Shown: positions 1-6,282 of the stretch, piece by piece
Layout: every line of letters begins with the position of its first letter
Position numbering within the stretch: position 1 is the first letter of the stretch
Assembly (NCBI GenBank): GCA_013812805.1
Contig: JACCSV010000002.1
Location: 1 to 6,527, forward strand
Direction: 5' to 3'
DNA from: Sphingomonas sp.
Lineage (GTDB): Bacteria; Pseudomonadota; Alphaproteobacteria; Sphingomonadales; Sphingomonadaceae
DNA: 6,527 nt
The notes under the pieces: generated by a model
The model's input: the letters and a program-made list of their open reading frames with translations, nothing else
The model's database searches: none
What the model was told of the DNA's origin: nothing
Position numbers and translations under genes: made by a program

Positions 1-1
1 C

Positions 2-676
2 GCTTACGATCCCGTCACCGACGCGGACCGCGAAGCCGAGCGCGCGATGCGGGCGCTGATCGAGGCTGAATATCCCAAGCACGGCATCGCCGGCGAGGAG
101 TTCGGCCTCAAGGCCGGTGCGAGCCGCTATCGCTGGAGCCTGGATCCGGTCGACGGCACCCGGTCCTTCACCTGCGGCCTGCCGACCTGGGTAACTCTGA
201 TTGCTTTGCTCGAGGACGAGGTGCCGGTCGTCGGCGTCATCGATGCCCCCTGCCTCGACGAGCGATATGTCGGTTGCGGCGGTTCGGCGCGCTTGCAGGC
301 GCGTGGAGAAGTTGGGCCGCTGCAGGCTAGCCAGTGCAGGATATTGGTGGACGCGCGCCTGTCGACCACCGACCCCTATTTGTTTTCGGGCGCGGCGGCG
401 GAGGCATTCGAGCAGGTCCGCACGAGCGCGAGGACGGTCCGCTACGGCCACGACGGCTACGCCTATGCCCGGCTCGCCGCGGGCACCATCGACCTGGTCA
501 TCGAATGCGGTCTCAAGGAGCATGACTATCAGGCGCTGATCCCGGTCGTCCGGGGCGCCGGCGGTATCTTCGGGGACTGGCGCGGGGGCGCGGATTTCTC
601 CTCCGGCAAGGTGATCGCGGCCGCGACGCAGGAGCTTTACGAAGCCGCCGCCGCGATTATGAAAAGCGCCGCCTAG
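2..676 (+). CDS. hisN: Histidinol-phosphatase, inositol monophosphatase family (HisN), 5' end missing
   Basis: This gene probably encodes the Mg-dependent phosphatase that converts L-histidinol phosphate to L-histidinol in the cytoplasm. The frame is open from base 2 and ends with TAG, giving 224 residues. Family members are about 255-260 residues, so some 30-35 N-terminal residues lie outside the window. The first in-frame ATG, at 47, falls inside a conserved motif and is not the true start. Visible metal-site motifs are DPVTDADREAE (residues 3-13 of the fragment), GEEFG (31-35) and DPVDGT (48-53). A C-terminal GLKEHDYQALIP segment followed by GAGG resembles the HisN branch more than generic inositol monophosphatases. 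Family membership is seen directly; the histidinol-phosphate substrate is inferred from this subgroup resemblance and from the neighbouring his operon, whose HisB lacks a phosphatase domain. The gene converges on hisIE with a 4-base stop overlap. Another small phosphate monoester is the main alternative substrate. Confidence 0.88.
   Translation, partial: AYDPVTDADREAERAMRALIEAEYPKHGIAGEEFGLKAGASRYRWSLDPVDGTRSFTCGLPTWVTLIALLEDEVPVVGVIDAPCLDERYVGCGGSARLQARGEVGPLQASQCRILVDARLSTTDPYLFSGAAAEAFEQVRTSARTVRYGHDGYAYARLAAGTIDLVIECGLKEHDYQALIPVVRGAGGIFGDWRGGADFSSGKVIAAATQELYEAAAAIMKSAA
673..676. other. Convergent stop-codon overlap of hisN and hisIE (CTAG)
   Basis: The four bases CTAG are their own reverse complement. 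The plus strand reads TAG at 674-676 to end hisN, and the minus strand reads TAG at 675-673 to end hisIE. There is no intergenic space, so the terminators for both transcripts must lie inside the opposing coding regions or be factor-dependent. I see no strong hairpin with a T-run on either strand here. Confidence 0.95.
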
Positions 677-1284
677 CCGGAGTGCCGTTGCCGCAGGACA
701 GCGATCACCTTGTCCCAACCGAAGCCGCGTGCCTCCATCAGCACGATCAGGTGGTACATGAGGTCCGCAGCTTCCTCGGCGCAGCCGTCGGTGTCGCGAT
801 TGACGGCGGCCAGCGCGAGCTCCACGCCTTCCTCGCCAATCTTCTGCGCGATCCTTGGAATTCCCTCGGCAAGGAGCTTGCGCGTGTAGCTTGTTTCGTC
901 GCCGGCCGCGGCCCGCTCCGCCACGATCGCCGACAGCTCGGCAAGCCATCCCGGTCCATCCGGCCCCGACCCGCCGAAGCAGCTGGACGTGCCGAGGTGG
1001 CACGTCGGCCCTTGCGGATCGCACACGAGCAGCAACGCATCGCTATCACAATCCTCGAACACGGCGCTTACCCGAAGGCGATTTCCGCTGGTCTCGCCCT
1101 TTTGCCAGAGCCGCTGCCGCGAGCGGCTGTAGAAGGTCGCAAAATCGTCGCGAAGCGTCGCCTCCAGTGCTTCGCGGTTCATGTAGCCGAGCATCAGCAA
1201 GCGGCCGCTGCGCCGGTCCTGAACCGCGGCGGGGAGCATTCCATCCATCTTGTCCCAGGCGAGCGCGCCCAGGTCCGCTTGCAT
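673..1284 (-). CDS. hisI: Bifunctional phosphoribosyl-AMP cyclohydrolase / phosphoribosyl-ATP pyrophosphatase
   Basis: This fused enzyme (HisIE) carries out steps 2 and 3 of histidine synthesis: pyrophosphate removal from PR-ATP, then opening of the PR-AMP purine ring to give ProFAR. From the ATG at 1284 the protein is 203 residues, the same length as E. coli HisIE. Residues 1 to about 105 are the HisI domain, with MLGYMN (31-36), QRLWQKGETSG (57-67), the Mg-site pattern DCDSD (78-82) and zinc-ligand cysteines C79, C95 and C102. Residues from about 114 are the HisE domain, with SYTRKL, KIGEEGVE and EEAADLMYHL. The ATG lies in TGATG, overlapping the hisF stop by one base, and gives an N-terminus like that of E. 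coli. A GTG at 1308 with AAGGAG (1325-1320) 11 bases upstream would add eight residues and remains possible. It is the last gene of the operon. Confidence 0.96.
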   Translation of the reverse strand: MQADLGALAWDKMDGMLPAAVQDRRSGRLLMLGYMNREALEATLRDDFATFYSRSRQRLWQKGETSGNRLRVSAVFEDCDSDALLLVCDPQGPTCHLGTSSCFGGSGPDGPGWLAELSAIVAERAAAGDETSYTRKLLAEGIPRIAQKIGEEGVELALAAVNRDTDGCAEEAADLMYHLIVLMEARGFGWDKVIAVLRQRHSG

Positions 1285-2048
1285 CAGCGGCGCATTTCGA
1301 TCCCGCACTTGGCCAGATACTCCTTGAGGTCGGGGATGGCGATGATCCGGTCGTGGAACACGGTCGCTGCAAGCGCGCCGCTGGCGCCCGCGACGAATGC
1401 ATCGCGGAAATGCTCCGGTGCCCCGGCCCCGCCGGATGCGATCACCGGCACGGTCAACGCGCCCATGACCGCGGCGACATGGTCGAGGTCATAGCCGCTG
1501 CGAACGCCGTCGCGGCTCATGCAGTTGAGCACGACTTCGCCGGCGCCGCGATCGCAGACGTCGCGCACCCAGTCGAGTGTCCTGAGGCCAGTGTCGCGGC
1601 TCTTGTCGGGGCTGCCGGTGTATTGGTGGACAAAATAGTCGCCGTCGCGCTGGTAGCTGTCGACGCCGAGCACGACGCATTGGCTGCCGAAATCGCGCGC
1701 TAGTTCCTCGATCAACTCCGGCCTCTCCAGCGCCGGCGAGTTGATCGATAGCTTGTCGGCCCCCGCGTCGAGGCAGGCGGCCCCCTGGTCTCGCGTGCGA
1801 AGGCCGCCGGCGGCGGTAAATGGAATGTCGATCACCCGCGCGATTTCGCGCACCCAATCCAGGTCGAGGGTCCTATCCTCCGCGCTTGCGCTGATGTCGT
1901 AGAAGACGAGCTCGTCGGCGCCCTCGTCGCGGTAGCGCGTCGCCTGCTCGACGATGTCGCCGGCGTCGCGATGGTCGCGAAACCGGACGCCTTTGACGAC
2001 CCGGCCGTCCTTGACGTCGAGGCAGGGAATGATCCTACGCGCGGGCAA
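1284..2048 (-). CDS. hisF: Imidazole glycerol phosphate synthase, cyclase subunit HisF
   Basis: HisF takes ammonia released by HisH and converts PRFAR into imidazole-glycerol phosphate and AICAR, the branch product that returns to purine synthesis. The protein is 254 residues, normal for this TIM-barrel subunit. The catalytic aspartates sit at the family positions: D11 in IPCLDV and D130 in VLGVDS. Phosphate-binding loops appear as AAGGLRT (79-85) and ASGGAG. The segment VLNCMSRDGVRSGYD and a short insertion after D130 (DGDYFVHQYTG) follow the E. coli pattern, not the more common TSMDRDGT form. The start is TTG at 2048, giving the usual PARRIIPCLDV N-terminus. It overlaps the end of hisA by 14 bases. 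A purine-rich GAAGAGG lies 9 bases upstream, inside hisA. Its stop overlaps the hisIE start. Confidence 0.97.
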   Translation of the reverse strand: MPARRIIPCLDVKDGRVVKGVRFRDHRDAGDIVEQATRYRDEGADELVFYDISASAEDRTLDLDWVREIARVIDIPFTAAGGLRTRDQGAACLDAGADKLSINSPALERPELIEELARDFGSQCVVLGVDSYQRDGDYFVHQYTGSPDKSRDTGLRTLDWVRDVCDRGAGEVVLNCMSRDGVRSGYDLDHVAAVMGALTVPVIASGGAGAPEHFRDAFVAGASGALAATVFHDRIIAIPDLKEYLAKCGIEMRR

Positions 2049-2754
2049 GGCCGAGCGCCTCTTCCAGCGAAATGCGTCCTTCCCAAAGTGCCTTGCCGAC
2101 GATCGCGCCGTCGGTCCGAAGTCGCTCCAGATCGGCGAGCGTGGTTACCCCGCCGGATGCCTGGATTTTGAGGTTCGGCAGCCGATCGACCGCTTCGTCG
2201 AGAAGCGCGTGGTTGGGTCCGGCAAGCATCCCATCGCGGCCGATGTCGGTGAGGAGCAGGTGGACTACTCCCGGGTGAAGCGCCGCCGCGTCCCACAGCG
2301 TCAGCGTTGACGTCTCGGCCCACCCGGAGACCGCGACCATCGGAGTGCCGTTCTCCACCCGCACGTCGAGTGACAGCACCAACCGTTGGGCACCGAACTC
2401 CTCTATCCACTGACGCAGGAGGTCGGGCTGTTTGACCGCCACGCTGCCGACAATGACCCGCTCCACGCCCGCATCGAGCAGGCGTGCGAGCTGTGCGCGG
2501 GTGCGAATGCCGCCGCCGACCTGCAGATTCAGTCCTGCGGAGCGCGCGAGTGCCTGGATCAGCTCGTGCTGGACCGGCGTGCCTGCTCGCGCTCCGTCTA
2601 GGTCGACGATATGCGCCCACTCGGCGCCAGCGTCGGCAAAGCTACGCAGCGCTTCGCCAGGGTCAGCCGAGTAGGTGGTCGCCTCCTCAAACCGCCCCTG
2701 GCGAAGGCGGACCACGCGCCCGCCCATCAGGTCCATCGCCGGATAGACGATCAT
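2035..2754 (-). CDS. hisA: ProFAR isomerase (1-(5-phosphoribosyl)-5-[(5-phosphoribosylamino)methylideneamino]imidazole-4-carboxamide isomerase)
   Basis: HisA performs the Amadori rearrangement of ProFAR to PRFAR, the substrate of the HisH-HisF synthase. The predicted protein is 239 residues, within the normal range for this (beta/alpha)8 barrel. The general base and acid are visible as D8 in YPAMDL and D130 in LSLDVR. Phosphate-binding loops read VGGGIRT (79-85) and ASGGV near the C-terminus. The stretches LDVRVE, VAVSGW and TDIGRDGMLAGPN are like the E. coli enzyme. The ATG at 2754 overlaps the hisH stop as ATGA and has only a weak Shine-Dalgarno, so re-initiation after hisH is the likely way it is translated. 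The 3' end (TAG) runs 14 bases into hisF. The frame stays open upstream into hisH, but homology starts at MIVYPAMDL. Confidence 0.97.
   Translation of the reverse strand: MIVYPAMDLMGGRVVRLRQGRFEEATTYSADPGEALRSFADAGAEWAHIVDLDGARAGTPVQHELIQALARSAGLNLQVGGGIRTRAQLARLLDAGVERVIVGSVAVKQPDLLRQWIEEFGAQRLVLSLDVRVENGTPMVAVSGWAETSTLTLWDAAALHPGVVHLLLTDIGRDGMLAGPNHALLDEAVDRLPNLKIQASGGVTTLADLERLRTDGAIVGKALWEGRISLEEALGLARA
2058..2064 (-). promoter_or_regulatory. Probable ribosome binding site for the TTG start of hisF
   Basis: GAAGAGG lies within the 3' end of hisA, 9 bases before the TTG at 2048. It supports the unusual TTG start, since no ATG or GTG near this point would give the conserved RIIPCLDV N-terminus. 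The bases also encode HisA residues, so the match may be partly coincidental. Confidence 0.5.
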
Positions 2755-3329
2755 TGCAGAAAGCTCTCGAGGAAGCGCGCGCCGGCTTCCCCCGACCGTT
2801 CGGGATGGAATTGCGCGCCGAGCCAGTTGCCGCTGCGGACCACTGCCGGGATGCCGCGCCCGTGCGTCGCGCTCGCCGCCGTAGCCGGCCCGTCGTCGCA
2901 GGCGAAACTGTGCGCGAAATATAGATAGTCGCCGCTGACCAGGCCCAGCTCGGGGTCGCGCACCTCGACGCGGCTCCAGCCCATGTGCGGCACTGGCAAC
3001 CCCGGCGCGGGCTCTAGGCGGCGCACTTGCCCCGGGATGATCCCGAGGCAATCGGTCGCTTCTTCGTCGCTGCGGTCGAACAGCAACTGCATGCCGAGGC
3101 AAATGCCGAGCGCCGGCTGCTTCAGTGACGACAGCGGCCCGCGCAGCCCAAGCGCACCGATCCGCTCCATCGCGAAGCCGGCGGCGCCGACGCCCGGCAG
3201 GATCACCTTGTCGGCGCTGACGATCTCCTCCGCGTCGGCGGTGACCACCGGCTCGATCCCGAAGCGCCCAAGCGCCAACCGCACCGAACCGAGATTCCCG
3301 CAGCCGAGATCGACGAGGACCAGCTTCAC
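2751..3329 (-). CDS. hisH: Imidazole glycerol phosphate synthase, glutamine amidotransferase subunit HisH
   Basis: HisH hydrolyses glutamine and passes ammonia through the HisF barrel for imidazole ring closure. It is a class I (triad) glutamine amidotransferase of 192 residues, close to the usual 195-200. The nucleophile is C77 in GICLGMQ, and the other triad members are H175 and E177 in QFHPERSG. The oxyanion-strand motif PGVG is at 45-48 and the HMGW motif at 115-118. The start is GTG at 3329, which overlaps the TGA of the hisC-hisB frame as GTGA. AAAGG (3340-3336) lies 6 bases upstream. This start gives the normal N-terminus (VKLVLVDLGCGN, first residue read as Met); the longer open frame upstream only shadows the HisB-coding region. 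The stop overlaps the hisA start as ATGA. Confidence 0.97.
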   Translation of the reverse strand: MKLVLVDLGCGNLGSVRLALGRFGIEPVVTADAEEIVSADKVILPGVGAAGFAMERIGALGLRGPLSSLKQPALGICLGMQLLFDRSDEEATDCLGIIPGQVRRLEPAPGLPVPHMGWSRVEVRDPELGLVSGDYLYFAHSFACDDGPATAASATHGRGIPAVVRSGNWLGAQFHPERSGEAGARFLESFLQ

Positions 3330-3904
3330 AGAACGCCTTTGGTGCTCGGCAGCTCGCTCAAACTGCCTTCGCGCCGGACCGCCTGCCGAAGCGCCCGGCC
3401 GAACGCCTTGAAGCAGGCCTCGGTTTTGTGGTGGTCGTTGTCGCCAGTGACCCTGACGTGGATCGCCGCTCCCAGGGCATCGGCGAGCGAGCGGAACACG
3501 TGCGCGGTCATTTCGGTCGGATACGCGCCGATGTGGCTGGCCTCGAACGCGCCCTCGAAGCGGCTGTACGGCCGGCCGGATACGTCGATCAGCACCTGCG
3601 CCTCGACCTCGTCCATCGGCAAGGCGAAGCCGAACCGCCCGATGCCGCGGCGGTCGCCAAGCGCCCGCGACAACGCGGTGCCGAAAGCGATCGCGCAATC
3701 CTCGATGCTGTGGTGGGCGTCGATGCCAAGGTCGCCGTCGCAGGAGAGGATCAGGCTGAAGCCGCCGTGCGCCGCGACCTGGTCGAGCATATGGTCGTAG
3801 AAGGGAACGCCGGTGTCGATCCGCCGCGGCGAGGCACTGTCGAGGTCCACCGCGACGGCGATTTTGGTCTCGTTGGTGTCGCGCACCAGTTCGGCGCGGC
3901 GCAC
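3326..3904 (-). other. hisB: HisB (imidazoleglycerol-phosphate dehydratase) module of the fusion
   Basis: This part encodes residues 363-554 of the fused protein, 192 residues, matching the size of a stand-alone dehydratase. It holds both His-His-x-x-Glu manganese-binding motifs (H426, H427, E430 and H520, H521, E524). The wording RRGIGRFGFALPMDE and the ending PSTKGVL resemble the C-terminal domain of E. coli HisB. The left limit is the in-frame GTG that would be the first usable codon if the module were also made separately. No good Shine-Dalgarno precedes that GTG. Confidence 0.85.
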
Positions 3905-4990
3905 TGGAGCTGCTGCCGAAACCACACCGAATGCGGCGAGCGCGGCCTCATTCTCCGCTTCGGTTCCGATCGACAGCCGTAGCCCGCCCGGCGCTGCATT
4001 CGGTCGAAACCGAACGCGGATGCCAAGGCTGCGCAAGCGGTCGGCAAGCGCGTCGGGATTCTCAACCTCCAGAAACAGAAAATTACCGCCGCCGCAGCGC
4101 ACGGATTTCACGGTCGGCGATTGCGCAAGCAAAGGCGCGAGCCGCTCGCGCTCGGCCTTGATCCGGGCAATCCGCTCCTCGTGAACGGCACGCCGCGAGG
4201 GCGCGAGGGCCACCACCGCCGCTTCGATCGACAGGCTGGGCAAAGGGTAAGGCGGCAAGGCTCGAGCGGCGATGGCAATCAGCTCGGGATTGCCGATCGC
4301 GCAGCCGACGCGGGCACCGGCCAGCCCGAACGCTTTCGACAGCGTCTTCAGAACGACGAGATTCGGCCGCCTCGCGGCCTCAGCGGCAAGGCTGGGGGTC
4401 GAGGAGAAATCCAGATAGGCCTCATCCAGCACGACGATCGTGTCCGGCAGCGCGTCGGCGACGGCGAGCACATCGCGCGGCTCGACCTCGTTGCCGGTCG
4501 GGTTGTTGGGCGAGCAGATGAAGGCCAGCTTGACGCGCTCGGCGCGGCTGAGCGTCTCGGCATAGGTCGAAGCGTCGAAACCGAAATCTTCGCGCAACGG
4601 TATCTCGACCACCCGCGCGCCCTGGAGCCGCGCTAAATGCGCATAAGCCGCGAAAGTCGGGATCGAGACTCCAACAGTGTCCACGCCAGCCGTACAGAAA
4701 GCCCGCACCAGCATATCGATGGCGTCGTCGGCTCCGCGGGTGACGACGAGACTGTCCGTGGCGACTCCGTACAACGCCGCCATCGCGCGCTTCAGGCGCT
4801 CGGGCTGCGGCTCGGGGTAGCGGTTGAGGCCAGCCGCGAGCGGCCCTTCCGACAGCGGCGGATAGGGGTTCTCGTTGGCGTCGAGCTTGATTGCGTCAGC
4901 GGTGAACTCCGCATTAGCCCGGGCCGCGATATCGAACGGCTCCAGCGCCAGGATTTCCGGCCGCGCCAGGCGTGCTGCAAGCGAAGTCAT
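3326..4990 (-). CDS. hisC-hisB: Fused histidinol-phosphate aminotransferase / imidazoleglycerol-phosphate dehydratase (HisC-HisB)
   Basis: One uninterrupted frame of 554 residues joins two enzymes that act consecutively. The HisB half dehydrates imidazole-glycerol phosphate to imidazole-acetol phosphate, and the HisC half transaminates that product with glutamate to histidinol phosphate. Residues 1 to about 358 are a complete fold-type I PLP aminotransferase: LDANENP (36-42), NRYPE, SPNNPTG (160-166), DEAY (189-192) and the PLP lysine K219 in TLSKAFGLAG. Residues from about 364 are a complete dehydratase: DHMLDQ (399-404), IDAHHSIED (423-431), DNDHHKTE (517-524) and the terminal STKGVL. HisB is usually a separate protein or, in E. 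coli, follows a HAD phosphatase domain. That domain is absent here and almost no linker separates the two halves. The ATG at 4990 overlaps the hisD stop as ATGA, with GGAG 8 bases upstream. Separate HisB production from an internal GTG at 3904 cannot be excluded. Confidence 0.93.
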   Translation of the reverse strand: MTSLAARLARPEILALEPFDIAARANAEFTADAIKLDANENPYPPLSEGPLAAGLNRYPEPQPERLKRAMAALYGVATDSLVVTRGADDAIDMLVRAFCTAGVDTVGVSIPTFAAYAHLARLQGARVVEIPLREDFGFDASTYAETLSRAERVKLAFICSPNNPTGNEVEPRDVLAVADALPDTIVVLDEAYLDFSSTPSLAAEAARRPNLVVLKTLSKAFGLAGARVGCAIGNPELIAIAARALPPYPLPSLSIEAAVVALAPSRRAVHEERIARIKAERERLAPLLAQSPTVKSVRCGGGNFLFLEVENPDALADRLRSLGIRVRFRPNAAPGGLRLSIGTEAENEAALAAFGVVSAAAPVRRAELVRDTNETKIAVAVDLDSASPRRIDTGVPFYDHMLDQVAAHGGFSLILSCDGDLGIDAHHSIEDCAIAFGTALSRALGDRRGIGRFGFALPMDEVEAQVLIDVSGRPYSRFEGAFEASHIGAYPTEMTAHVFRSLADALGAAIHVRVTGDNDHHKTEACFKAFGRALRQAVRREGSLSELPSTKGVL

Positions 4991-6282
4991 GCCTCGCACT
5001 CCATCCGCATATCGGCGGCACGCGCATGTGCTTCGAGCGCCTCCATTCGAGCGAGCATCGCGGCGGGGCCGGCGATCCGCCGCGCGGCATCGGCAGTCAC
5101 CGTCTGCACGCTCATCGCCTTGAGGAAAGTGTAAGTGGAGACCCCGCTCCATGCCCGAGCCGCGCCGTCGGTGGGAAGCACGTGGCTGGAACCGGCGAGG
5201 TAATCGCCAAAGCTTTCCGCCGCGTGGCGTCCGACAAACACCGCGCCGGCGTTGCGCACTGACCCCAGCAGCGCTTCCGGGTCGGTGACGGCCAGCGACA
5301 AATGCTCGGGCGCGTAAGCGTTTGCGATCTCCACCGACTGCTCGAGGCCGTCCGAAACGATCAACCGCGCGGACGCGAGGGAGGCGCACGCGATCTCCGC
5401 CCGCGGCAGCGTCTCAAGCTGGGCGTCGAGTTGCGCTTTGACCTGCTCCGCCAGCTGAGCCGAGGGAGTGACCAGCAGAACCTGGGCAGCGGGATCATGC
5501 TCGGCCTGACTGAGCAGGTCCGCGGCAACCAGCCTGGGATCGGCGCTGCCGTCGGCGATCACCATCAGCTCGCTCGGACCCGCCGGCATGTCGATTGCTG
5601 CACCGCCGGCCATGCTGGCCACCAGTCGCTTGGCTTCCGCGACCCAGGCGTTGCCAGGCCCGCAAATCTTGTCGACGTTGGGGATCGCGCCGGCACCGAA
5701 GGCAAGCCCGGCGATCGCCTGCGCGCCGCCCACCGTCCAGATCGAATTGACCCCGCATAGCTCCGCTGCGAAAGCGATGATCGGGTCGAGGCCACCGCCT
5801 GATCGTGGCGGGGTGACCGCGACGATCTCTCGAACGCCAGCAACGCGCGCGGGGATCGCGAGCATCAGCAGCGTCGAAAATAGCGGGGTGCGGCCGCCCG
5901 GTATATACAGGCCAACGCGGTCGATCGGCCGCCAGACCTTGCGCACGGACAGACCCGGCGCTGTTTCCACGGCCACGTCCTGCGGCATGCAAGCTTCATG
6001 GAAAGCGCGGACGTTGCTGGCCGCGAGCTCGATCGCCGCCAATTGCTCGGCGGCCAGCAGCCGCCTTGCTTCGGCCGCGACCGGCGCGACCTCGACCAGG
6101 CGCGGCCCCTCGCCATCGATACGTCGTGCGACTTCGCACAGAGCCTCCCAGCCGCCGGAGCGCACCTGCTCGACGATCGCTGCGACCGCGGATTGCAATT
6201 GCGGGTCTGACCGTTGCGCCGGGCGCGCCAGCGCTACATTCCGCTCCGCCTCGTCAAGCTCGTTCCAAACCAGTGTCTTCAC
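4987..6282 (-). CDS. hisD: Histidinol dehydrogenase
   Basis: HisD is the zinc-dependent, NAD-linked enzyme that oxidises L-histidinol through histidinal to L-histidine, the last two steps. From GTG at 6282 the protein has 431 residues, close to the E. coli enzyme (434). The key residues fall at the E. coli numbers: zinc ligands Q259, H262, D360 and H419, and the catalytic pair E326-H327 in NAYAPEHL. Other signatures are GLYIPGG (124-130), VGGAQAIA, KICGPGN (205-211) and DMPAGPSE (231-238). GDYLAGSSHVLPT replaces the more usual GDY.SG.NHVLPT with conservative changes. The start GTG overlaps the hisG TGA as GTGA. The frame is open 31 codons further upstream, but that part lies over hisG and shows no homology. 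Three ATGs just before the GTG are in the hisG frame. The stop overlaps the hisC start as ATGA. Confidence 0.97.
   Translation of the reverse strand: MKTLVWNELDEAERNVALARPAQRSDPQLQSAVAAIVEQVRSGGWEALCEVARRIDGEGPRLVEVAPVAAEARRLLAAEQLAAIELAASNVRAFHEACMPQDVAVETAPGLSVRKVWRPIDRVGLYIPGGRTPLFSTLLMLAIPARVAGVREIVAVTPPRSGGGLDPIIAFAAELCGVNSIWTVGGAQAIAGLAFGAGAIPNVDKICGPGNAWVAEAKRLVASMAGGAAIDMPAGPSELMVIADGSADPRLVAADLLSQAEHDPAAQVLLVTPSAQLAEQVKAQLDAQLETLPRAEIACASLASARLIVSDGLEQSVEIANAYAPEHLSLAVTDPEALLGSVRNAGAVFVGRHAAESFGDYLAGSSHVLPTDGAARAWSGVSTYTFLKAMSVQTVTADAARRIAGPAAMLARMEALEAHARAADMRMECEA
4999..5002 (-). promoter_or_regulatory. Shine-Dalgarno for the hisC-hisB start
   Basis: GGAG lies 8 bases upstream of the ATG at 4990, within the last codons of hisD. 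The spacing is typical and it supports this ATG, inside the ATGA overlap, as the start of the fused gene. Confidence 0.55.

Noticed and set aside
201..539. Alternative plus-strand frames of 112 and 63 codons inside hisN
   Set aside because: They are out-of-frame shadows of the metal-binding motifs and core of the HisN frame and have no homology signal.
640..720. Possible bidirectional terminator between hisN and hisIE
   Set aside because: I looked for an inverted repeat followed by a T-run on either strand. Only short GC-rich matches were seen, not enough to call.
682..1703. Long plus-strand open frames (270 and 282 codons) opposite hisIE and hisF
   Set aside because: They lie antisense to well-supported His enzymes in GC-rich DNA, where such open frames are common. 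Their arginine-, alanine- and proline-rich translations show no recognisable domain.
3339..5134. Plus-strand open frames of 120-185 codons opposite hisC-hisB
   Set aside because: They are antisense shadows of a strongly conserved coding region, with low-complexity translations and no motif.
4991..5389. 133-codon upstream extension of the hisC-hisB frame into hisD
   Set aside because: It lies inside hisD out of frame, with an arginine-rich translation. The ATG at 4990 has GGAG upstream and gives a normal HisC N-terminus.
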